From the NCBI GenBank assembly GCA_013001805.1, contig JABDLW010000568.1, forward strand, positions 1-5,559: 5,559 nt of DNA, read 5' to 3'. The stretch comes from Saprospiraceae bacterium. Lineage in GTDB: Bacteria > Bacteroidota > Bacteroidia > Chitinophagales > Saprospiraceae. Both the position numbers and the translations under genes were made by a program. Positions within the stretch are counted from its first letter, which is position 1. Every line of letters begins with the position of its first letter. Positions 1 through 5,559 of this stretch are shown here, one piece after another. Under the pieces are notes generated by a model that searched no databases, was not told where the DNA came from, and saw only the letters and a list, made by a program, of their open reading frames with translations.

Positions 1-46
1 ATCTCTCTGGATGACAAATTATTATCTTGATAAGAATTGAATCACT

Positions 47-922
47 ATGTACCGAACTGTCCTGCTCATTATTCTTGTTGTGTTTATTAGTAATGGACTG
101 TTTGGTCAATATTATGATGAAATTAAGGTATGGCAAAAAAATCGATTGCAAGCTCTGATCGCCGAGGACGGCTGGGCCACTTTGGCTGGTTTATTTCCTT
201 TAAGAAATGGAAAACAGTTCTTTGGATCCCGAGTTAACAAGTTGACATTTCCCGGATTTGCCGCAGACACCCTGGGAGAAATTGAAGTGAGTGATGACAA
301 GGTTACTTTAAAAGTGCATGCCGGCGTTGAGATATCAGTCAATGATCAAATAATCAGTCAAGTCACACTCTGGCCAGCAAATGAACCTGTAGTATGCCGG
401 CAGGGTCGATTGGAGTGGTTTATTATCCAACGGGGTGATCGATTTCTGGTCAGGTTAAGAGATACCGACCATCCGGCAAGAGAACAACTGCATTCTATCC
501 CTTACTATCCGATCGATAGTTCATGGCGGCTGGAAGCAACGTTTCATCCCTATGAGCATCCCAGGATCTTGCCTTTACCCAACGCCCTGGATATGATCAT
601 CGATGGCGAGAGCCCGGGTTATCTTACCTTTTCGTACCGTAGCAATAAATACTCTTTGCTCACTCTGGATGGAGGCCCAGAAGAGTTATTTATCCTGTTT
701 TATGATAAAACGAGTGGGAGTGAAACATATGGAGGGGGCCGGTATTTATATGTGAAAAAACCAAATTCCCAGGGAAAGACAATTCTCGATTTCAATAAAT
801 CTTATAGCCCGCCATGTGCATTTACCCATTTTGCAACTTGCCTTTTGCCACCTGAAGAAAATCGAATTGATTTAAATATCACCGCCGGTGAAAAAGATCC
901 ACATTTTCTGGATGACCATTAA
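47..922 (+). CDS. Exported DUF1684 family protein of unknown function
   Basis: This 291-residue protein matches the DUF1684 family, which has no established biochemical role. The N-terminus is a signal peptide: a short polar start, a hydrophobic run at about residues 5-14 (LLIILVVFIS region), and a likely signal peptidase I site after G20, leaving Q21 as the mature N-terminus. Family hallmarks follow in order: the DGW-L-GLF-LRNG segment at 41-55, FFGS at 58-61, the RDTDHPAR segment at 138-145, the GGGRYLY stretch at 229-235, the DFNKSYSPPCAFT-HFATC block at 248-265 and a closing GEK at 281-283. The length is normal for an exported member. C257 and C265 lie in the conserved block. The ATG at 47 is chosen because it gives a complete signal peptide; only weak purine-rich sequence precedes it. 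It converges on the sulfatase gene and has no partner on its own strand in view. The family call is firm; the function is unknown. Confidence 0.92.
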   Translation: MYRTVLLIILVVFISNGLFGQYYDEIKVWQKNRLQALIAEDGWATLAGLFPLRNGKQFFGSRVNKLTFPGFAADTLGEIEVSDDKVTLKVHAGVEISVNDQIISQVTLWPANEPVVCRQGRLEWFIIQRGDRFLVRLRDTDHPAREQLHSIPYYPIDSSWRLEATFHPYEHPRILPLPNALDMIIDGESPGYLTFSYRSNKYSLLTLDGGPEELFILFYDKTSGSETYGGGRYLYVKKPNSQGKTILDFNKSYSPPCAFTHFATCLLPPEENRIDLNITAGEKDPHFLDDH

Positions 923-968
923 AACGGGATTATGGATTAGGCTATTGGCTTACTGTCAAAACTCTCTT

Positions 969-988
969 TCATTTTTTCTAAAAAATGA
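969..988. terminator. AT-rich inverted repeat between convergent genes, possible bidirectional terminator
   Basis: A perfect 9-bp inverted repeat (TCATTTTTT, 2-nt centre, AAAAAATGA) lies in the 89-bp gap between the DUF1684 stop and the sulfatase stop. In RNA it would fold as about 8 bp with a 4-nt loop. The position suits transcription ending from both sides. However, the stem is almost all A-U and there is no clean U-tract immediately after it on either strand, so it is not a classic intrinsic terminator. Confidence 0.3.
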
Positions 989-1011
989 TGCGCATTGAAT
1001 AATTTTTACCC

Positions 1012-2550
1012 CTATTCAGCTAATGAAACGAATCCATCTTTACTTATATTCCCCTGTTCATCAATAGTATATCCCATGGGAGGGGCATCTGTCCACGAAA
1101 TACCCGGCAGCATCTCTTTCAGCGTATTTCGGTGTTCCTGGATAATTTTTTGATTTTCTTTTTTATAAGCGATGTTGTCCCATTCATGGGGGTCATTTTG
1201 ATGGTCGTATAATTCCTCAAAATTTACCTCAGGATAATAAATATAGCGGTACCGCATACTACGCACCGTGTGGCCAATAAATGGAGTTTCAGGCCAGGAA
1301 AATTTATAGCTGCTGATCACCGGCTTGGTTACGGCAGAAGGATCTAAAATTTGGGGCAATAAACTATGGCCATCCAAATGATCTGGTTTCTCGAAACCGG
1401 TAAGATCTACCAGAGTTGGGTAAAGGTCCATGAGACTTACGGGTTGATCACACCTCGTCCCCGCCACCGTCATTCCCGGCACTTTGATGATTAAAGGCAC
1501 GCGCGTGGATTTTTCGTAGAGGGTAAATTTCTCAATATTGTCTTTTTCACCCATGTGCATACCATGGTCAGACCAAAGCACCAGTATGGTATTGTTTACA
1601 TAATCTGATTTTTCAAATGCATCGAGTAATCTTCCGACCATAGCGTCAGAAAATGTGATAGCTGCAGCATATGATTGAACAATCTTTTTCCATTGCTTAT
1701 TATCGAGTACCCACTTATGGATCCATCGTCGACCGTGGTCGTACGCATCTTCCATATCATCTTCCTTATATATTGGCAAGACAATTTCATCCAGGGGGTA
1801 CATATCAAAATATTTTTGCGGCACTTCCCAGGGATCATGAGGCTTCCAAACTCCGGCAGCCAGGAAAAAGGGGTTCTCGTGTTTTAACGACAACTGATAA
1901 CTGGCCCAGTCCACGACATGAAAGTCCGCCATTTTTTCGTCAGCAACCGGTATAGCACCCCAGGTCCACCAACCTTCACCACCAGGCCGGTTCGCATTAT
2001 CGACCGTATCCGGATAAATGACTTCTCGTGGAGCCCTGATCTGATACGGATGAGAAATGTAGGCGCTGGGATAATAAAAATCCCAGTTTTCCGGTTCGAC
2101 CTGACTTGTAGGGGCCCAGGGTGGTGCCTGGCTATGGTAGATTTTTCCGGCACCTAAAGTGGTATATCCCTGGCTTTTGAAAAATTGCTCAAGGGTGACC
2201 ACATTTTTTAATGCATCAAATTCTCTCCATTTGGGTCCATCACCCCACCAGACATTCTCAGCTCCGGAACGGGCATGGTGTACCCCAGTTAATATGGCCG
2301 CACGGGTTGGAGCACAAGCGGGGGCGGGTGTGTGTGCATTGGTAAAAACCAGAGCAGAAGCTGCCAGACGATCGAGGTTAGGTGTCATGATTTGCATGCC
2401 AGAATGGCCATTGAGAAATCCTACCCAGTCATTAAGGTCATCAACGGCCAGAAACAGGATATTTGGCTTTCCCTCCGGTTTCTGTTCTTGGGATGAAACA
2501 GCCGTCAATAGGAATGAGCATATAACAGAAAGCAGTATAATCCTAATCAT
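1012..2550 (-). CDS. Exported S1-family sulfatase, iduronate-2-sulfatase-like
   Basis: This formylglycine-dependent arylsulfatase-type enzyme hydrolyses a sulfate ester, probably on a polysaccharide or glycosaminoglycan. The signal peptide spans residues 1-20 (cut after AVSS, leaving Q21). The NILFLAVDDLNDW segment at 30-42 supplies metal ligands D37 and D38. The maturation motif C79-A-P-T-R83 followed by AAILTG predicts conversion of C79 to formylglycine. GK-IYH at 135-139 (K136, H139), KPH at 236-238, SDHG at 327-330 (D328, H329) and K341 match the active-site set of the iduronate-2-sulfatase group (SulfAtlas S1_7, from memory). ELYD-NDPHEWDN near 446-459 is the usual C-terminal sulfatase signature. 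At 512 residues it is full length. The HKPH motif of human IDS has W235 for its first His. It lies 25 bp after the hydrolase gene on the same strand, so cotranscription is likely. The only plausible start is the ATG at 2550. No maturase gene is present here. The family is firm; the substrate is unknown. Confidence 0.95.
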   Translation of the reverse strand: MIRIILLSVICSFLLTAVSSQEQKPEGKPNILFLAVDDLNDWVGFLNGHSGMQIMTPNLDRLAASALVFTNAHTPAPACAPTRAAILTGVHHARSGAENVWWGDGPKWREFDALKNVVTLEQFFKSQGYTTLGAGKIYHSQAPPWAPTSQVEPENWDFYYPSAYISHPYQIRAPREVIYPDTVDNANRPGGEGWWTWGAIPVADEKMADFHVVDWASYQLSLKHENPFFLAAGVWKPHDPWEVPQKYFDMYPLDEIVLPIYKEDDMEDAYDHGRRWIHKWVLDNKQWKKIVQSYAAAITFSDAMVGRLLDAFEKSDYVNNTILVLWSDHGMHMGEKDNIEKFTLYEKSTRVPLIIKVPGMTVAGTRCDQPVSLMDLYPTLVDLTGFEKPDHLDGHSLLPQILDPSAVTKPVISSYKFSWPETPFIGHTVRSMRYRYIYYPEVNFEELYDHQNDPHEWDNIAYKKENQKIIQEHRNTLKEMLPGISWTDAPPMGYTIDEQGNISKDGFVSLAE

Positions 2551-2575
2551 AAGTGACGAATTATTGGAGTCAGTT

Positions 2576-4057
2576 TTATATCCTGATAAACTCTCGATTA
2601 AATAAATAAAGTTTCAAATTATCCTTCCCAAAATCCTCAAACCGGATAGTCGCATTGCTTAACCAGGGACGATTTTCGAATTTAAAGGTAAATGTATTAT
2701 GTCTTAGATGCTCTAAGTTTGCATTCACGTCAAAACCGATTTTGACGGCAAGAGAATCACCTCTTAAAAAAACTTCCAACTTGCCCAGAAATTCATCTTC
2801 ATAGATTCCTGTGTAATCTTCTAAATCATAGGTTGGAGGTATGTTTTCACCAGCGCCCTTCATCTCCCCGGAAGCTTCCCTCTTGCGGTATAATTCCAGC
2901 AACTCTTTACTCCAATCCCGCTGCGGATCTCTGGGACCGAATATATCAAAGACTTTATACATAATGGCATGCCTCACCTCTGCATGATCCAGGTTTCCAA
3001 AAATGTAGACGCCTAGTTTCTCCTCCGGAACCAAACCGATCATAGCCACGGTTCCTTGTAGGCTGCCGGTATGGAAAGAAACTGCTCTGCCCTCGTAGTC
3101 ATGCTGAAACCAGCCTAGAGCATATGTTTTCCATTTTGGTTTGGTAAGAGCCTGGGTGGGATAAAATCCCTCATCACTAACAATTGACTGGGGTTTGAGC
3201 CATTCCGCATAATTTTTAGTCGAAAGCAACCTTTCTCCATCGACGCGAGCACTATCCAAGACAAAAAGCATCCATTTTTGCATGTCTTCAATTGTCGACC
3301 AGACTGCGCCCGCAGGAGCAATTGGGTCAGCGCTACCATCTTCAATCGGAGTAACCACACCATTGATTTTATAGTGAGGAGTTGATCTGTTTTCATAGGG
3401 GAGAGATAGTGAGCGGTTAGGAAATGTATTGGACATTTCGAGTGGGTCAAAAAGCTTCTCCTGCATAAATGCCTGCCAAGACATTCCACTCAGCTTCTCG
3501 ATCAACCGACCAGCCACGGCATACATGATATTCTGGTAAGTATATCCTCCCCTCATTGGATAACTTAAAGGCAAATGCTGCATCCGGCTGAATATCTCGT
3601 CCGGACTGTACTGCCAAATATACCAGAGTGCATCTGCATTTCCCAGTCCCGCATTGTGTGTAAACAAATCACGAATTCTAAGTTGCTGGTTTACATAGGG
3701 GTCATGCAGCCGAAACTCTGGCATGTGCAGTATCACCTCATCATCCCACCGGGCTTTTCCCGCATCGATGAGCAGGGCCATCCCAGCAGCGGTCATGGCC
3801 TTAGTCGTTGAGCATATGGCAAACAAAGTCTGGAGATTCACACCGATTGTATCCGAATTCTTTCGTAAACCATAGCCACGTGTTAATAGTGATTGCCCAT
3901 CTTTGATTATACAGACAGCAAGACCAGGCACCTCCCACTGATTCATCGCTTCTCCTATGTATCGATCGAGATATTCAACTTCTGTCTGGTACTCCTGTGC
4001 TAAACTCCGATGAAAAAGCAGGAGGAATAACATGTATAATCCAGATCTTATTTTCAT
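2576..4057 (-). CDS. Exported serine hydrolase, beta-lactamase class C-like, with C-terminal DUF3471-type domain
   Basis: This is a penicillin-binding-protein/AmpC-fold serine hydrolase of 493 residues. The signal peptide covers 1-20 (cut after SLA, leaving Q21). The catalytic domain, about 25-375, carries the three class motifs: S83-T-T-K86 (nucleophile and general base), Y174-Q-N176 and H329-T-G331. Typical connecting segments are also seen, such as LFTHNAGL at 131-138 and APAGAVWST at 247-255. After a charged linker at about 380-405, residues 408-493 resemble the DUF3471 beta-rich domain often attached to these enzymes (DLEDYTGIYEDEFLGKLEV region). Family members include esterases, D-amino-acid peptidases and carboxypeptidases; true beta-lactamase activity is not implied. 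It is the first gene of a likely two-gene operon with the sulfatase. The ATG at 4057 is favoured over M9 because it gives a basic n-region; no Shine-Dalgarno is visible. The fold and catalysis are clear; the substrate is not. Confidence 0.94.
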   Translation of the reverse strand: MKIRSGLYMLFLLLFHRSLAQEYQTEVEYLDRYIGEAMNQWEVPGLAVCIIKDGQSLLTRGYGLRKNSDTIGVNLQTLFAICSTTKAMTAAGMALLIDAGKARWDDEVILHMPEFRLHDPYVNQQLRIRDLFTHNAGLGNADALWYIWQYSPDEIFSRMQHLPLSYPMRGGYTYQNIMYAVAGRLIEKLSGMSWQAFMQEKLFDPLEMSNTFPNRSLSLPYENRSTPHYKINGVVTPIEDGSADPIAPAGAVWSTIEDMQKWMLFVLDSARVDGERLLSTKNYAEWLKPQSIVSDEGFYPTQALTKPKWKTYALGWFQHDYEGRAVSFHTGSLQGTVAMIGLVPEEKLGVYIFGNLDHAEVRHAIMYKVFDIFGPRDPQRDWSKELLELYRKREASGEMKGAGENIPPTYDLEDYTGIYEDEFLGKLEVFLRGDSLAVKIGFDVNANLEHLRHNTFTFKFENRPWLSNATIRFEDFGKDNLKLYLFNREFIRI

Positions 4058-4082
4058 TTTTGTTCTTTTGATTGAGATGAAC

Positions 4083-4090
4083 CCAAGATA
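4083..4090 (-). promoter_or_regulatory. Possible -7 element for the hydrolase-sulfatase operon
   Basis: Read on the minus strand this is TATCTTGG, one mismatch from the Bacteroidota primary sigma factor -7 consensus TAnnTTTG. It ends 25 nt before the hydrolase ATG, which would leave a short leader. No good TTTG -33 box is visible at the expected spacing (the nearest T-run is about 26 nt upstream), so this is only a candidate. Confidence 0.2.
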
Positions 4091-4384
4091 TGGATCCTGC
4101 GGGAGATCGTCTTAAATGTCAGATGGGAAACTTTAAAGCCTGTGAGGACAGAAGGCAATAGCAGATATGTGACTAAAAAGTTTTCCGAACCAAGAAAAAA
4201 TAAGATCTTAATCCACTTAAAGAAGCAAAACGACGAGAATAAACTGCATTGAATTGAGAGTCGTCTACAAGCCAAGACATGATTGCAACGTCACTTAGAT
4301 CGGCCGCATGTCTAGATAGTGAATGAATTCGGCCAGCAATCAAACAACTGAGAATCATACAATTATTTAAAAATATTATCGCTC

Positions 4385-4389
4385 AAGGG
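4385..4389 (+). promoter_or_regulatory. Weak purine-rich ribosome binding site for the VOC gene
   Basis: AAGGG sits 8 nt before the ATG at 4398, a reasonable spacing for a weak Shine-Dalgarno sequence. It is the best such match before any of the four genes and supports this start. Many Bacteroidota genes initiate without a Shine-Dalgarno, so the match may be incidental. Confidence 0.3.
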
Positions 4390-4397
4390 CAGCACGC

Positions 4398-5459
4398 ATG
4401 ACGTACACTATACACGGTATTCAGCACTTAGGAGTGGGTGTACCCGATCACGGTTCTTCATGGAAGTGGTACAGACAGTTCTTTGGACTTGATATACCCC
4501 TCTTCGACGACGAGGCCGAAGCTCATCTCATGACAGCCTACACAAACGGAAAAGTAATCTCAAAAAGGGCGGCAATGGTGCTGAATCTAAAGGGTGGATG
4601 TGCCATGGAAGTTGTCTCTCCCAGCACCTTCACAGCCAGTCATGCTGATGTGGAACACCAACTGGGGGATCTTGGCATCTATATTGGGTGGATTAAAGCA
4701 CCCGATGTGAAGGAAGTTTACTCTCATTACCAGTGCAGTGGAGTGCAAATCGTTTCAGAATTGATGCAAATGCCAAATGGCTGGACAACATTCTATTTAA
4801 AGGATCCGAATGGTTTGCTTTTTCAGGTAGTCCCTGATCCCAATGTCTACACCAAATCCTCACATCTTACAGGTGGAACAAGTGGTTGCTCCATAGGTGT
4901 ATCCGACATTGATCGTGCAAAGCATTTCTATGGAATCCTGGGATATGATCAGGTCATTTATGACGAATCGAATCGCTTTGCCGACTGGTCAAAGTTAAGG
5001 GGTGGAAAAGGTAAATTCCGCAGGTTACTGCTGGGGCAGAGTAACCCTTCCGGAGGTGGATTCTCAAAATTAACTGGTAAAACCTATATTGAGTTGGTAC
5101 AGGACTTGTCCGGTCGGAAACCAGTTAAAATCTATGAGGGTCGTCGCTGGGGTGACATAGGATTTGTTCATCTGGGCTTTGATATTCGCAACATGCCAGG
5201 ACTAGGTGAAAAACTAAGCAGCATAGGACACGGATTCACTTGTGATACCAAGGATGTATTAAGCATGGGAGCCAGTACTAAAGTGCATTGCACTTATACT
5301 GAGGATCCCGATGGGACTTTAATAGAAATGATCGAGGTTTATAAAATGCCCATCGTAGAAAAATTGGGCATATTCTTAAATGTAGAAAGGAGAAAGCCCA
5401 CGCAGCCATTACCTGACCTGATGCTTAAGGCACTGAGATTTATGCGGGTACGAGACTGA
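4398..5459 (+). CDS. Two-domain VOC (glyoxalase/bleomycin-resistance/dioxygenase fold) protein
   Basis: This 353-residue protein has no signal peptide and is predicted cytoplasmic. It contains two vicinal-oxygen-chelate domains in tandem. Domain 1 (about 5-147) begins GIQHLGVGVPD and closes with YLKDPNGLLFQVV. Domain 2 (about 161-315) begins GCSIGVSDIDRAKHFYGILGY and closes with YTEDPDGTLIEMIEV. Candidate metal ligands by position in the fold are H10, E71 and Q143 in domain 1 and E232, H258 and E310 in domain 2; each domain lacks one of the usual His ligands. A basic tail of about 38 residues (316-353) follows the second domain. Members of this superfamily include glyoxalases, epimerases, extradiol dioxygenases and resistance proteins; nothing here selects among them. 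The ATG at 4398 is chosen because domain 1 begins within five residues and the next Met is M45. The gene is transcribed away from the hydrolase gene across 340 bp and no plus-strand partner is visible. Confidence 0.88.
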   Translation: MTYTIHGIQHLGVGVPDHGSSWKWYRQFFGLDIPLFDDEAEAHLMTAYTNGKVISKRAAMVLNLKGGCAMEVVSPSTFTASHADVEHQLGDLGIYIGWIKAPDVKEVYSHYQCSGVQIVSELMQMPNGWTTFYLKDPNGLLFQVVPDPNVYTKSSHLTGGTSGCSIGVSDIDRAKHFYGILGYDQVIYDESNRFADWSKLRGGKGKFRRLLLGQSNPSGGGFSKLTGKTYIELVQDLSGRKPVKIYEGRRWGDIGFVHLGFDIRNMPGLGEKLSSIGHGFTCDTKDVLSMGASTKVHCTYTEDPDGTLIEMIEVYKMPIVEKLGIFLNVERRKPTQPLPDLMLKALRFMRVRD

Positions 5460-5559
5460 GGATCCCAGCAAGATTCGAGTATCCCATTGACTAAAATGCA
5501 TTTGCGATCATGCCTATTTGGAATCCCAGATGTTCTCGACTTTGCATTAATTTCTGGGA
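5460..5559. other. 3' flank of the VOC gene, cut by the window edge
   Basis: These 100 bp hold no complete gene. A perfect 7-bp inverted repeat, TCCCAGA at 5524-5530 and TCTGGGA at 5553-5559, encloses a 22-nt loop and may extend beyond the window; it could be part of a terminator, but any T-tract would lie outside. On the minus strand a reading frame is open from the window edge to a TAG at 5491-5493, with about 22 codons that could be the 3' end of a convergent gene. That stretch is too short to judge, and an ATG at 5496 on the plus strand is equally open to the edge. Confidence 0.3.

Larger units (their letters stand above)
4058..4397. other. Divergent intergenic region without a convincing gene
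   Basis: These 340 bp separate the divergent starts of the serine hydrolase and the VOC gene and should contain both promoters. I see no RNA gene, no IS end and no long repeat. Short perfect palindromes occur at 4131-4138 (CTTTAAAG) and 4201-4210 (TAAGATCTTA), and part of the second (AGATCTTA) recurs at 4043-4050 inside the hydrolase start. An A-rich run lies around 4194-4202 and an AT-rich stretch at about 4361-4380, just ahead of the VOC gene. Two short minus-strand reading frames cross the region, but their compositions look random. Confidence 0.6.

Noticed and set aside
6..15. TCTGGATGAC at the window start, repeated at 907-916 near the DUF1684 stop
   Set aside because: Several exact 10-base repeats are expected by chance in about 5.5 kb. 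The first copy could lie in the end of an upstream gene, but too little sequence is present to tell.
927..939. GGATTA-T-GGATTA direct repeat after the DUF1684 stop
   Set aside because: Two copies of a six-base word are too short to support a function.
2159..2605. A 148-codon plus-strand reading frame antisense to the sulfatase start
   Set aside because: It lies fully opposite well-supported coding sequence, has no recognisable domain, and its Arg/Ala/Ser-rich composition is typical of an antisense shadow.
2576..4057. Antibiotic resistance beta-lactamase
   Set aside because: The SxxK, YxN and HTG motifs are shared by many esterases and peptidases, and the C-terminal DUF3471-type domain is not found in classic resistance enzymes.
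1012..4057. Sulfated polysaccharide utilization locus
   Set aside because: Only a sulfatase and a serine hydrolase are visible. Without SusC/SusD, a glycoside hydrolase or lyase, or a dedicated regulator, the label is not supported.
4054..4275. A 73-codon minus-strand reading frame whose TGA overlaps the hydrolase ATG as ATGA
   Set aside because: The overlap resembles translational coupling, but the frame needs a TTG start, has no ribosome binding site, and its Phe/Leu/Ser-rich sequence looks like random AT-rich DNA.
4173..4358. A 61-codon minus-strand reading frame in the divergent gap
   Set aside because: It has no recognisable motif or ribosome binding site, and it overlaps the other short frame. 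Comparison with relatives would be needed to revive it.

Overview
The window looks like a piece of a Bacteroidota chromosome, probably from a free-living or marine lineage, although the lineage is an inference. Three of the four proteins have signal peptides with a Gln directly after the likely cleavage site. None of the starts has a strong Shine-Dalgarno sequence. The gene families (DUF1684, an iduronate-2-sulfatase-like S1 sulfatase, a serine beta-lactamase-like hydrolase with a C-terminal DUF3471-type domain, and a large VOC protein) are common in that phylum. Base composition is moderate and looks even across the window, with no sign of an insertion sequence, CRISPR array, tRNA, rRNA or prophage.

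Layout from left to right: (1) an exported DUF1684 protein on the plus strand (47-922); (2) an 89-bp convergent gap with a short AT-rich inverted repeat; (3) a minus-strand pair that is likely one operon, with the serine hydrolase first (4057-2576) and the sulfatase 25 bp downstream (2550-1012); (4) a 340-bp divergent intergenic region (4058-4397) with no convincing gene; (5) a cytoplasmic two-domain VOC protein on the plus strand (4398-5459); (6) a 100-bp 3' flank cut by the window edge.

The hydrolase and sulfatase are both predicted to be exported and could act on the same extracellular or periplasmic substrate, the sulfatase removing a sulfate ester and the hydrolase cleaving an ester or amide. 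No glycoside hydrolase, SusC/SusD pair, sulfatase-maturing enzyme or regulator lies in the window, so a polysaccharide utilization locus cannot be claimed. The DUF1684 and VOC genes are on the opposite strand and have no evident functional link to the pair.

I found no clearly new system. The points most worth a second look are the uneven spread of candidate metal ligands across the two VOC domains, the basic C-terminal tail of that protein, and the hydrolase-sulfatase pairing.
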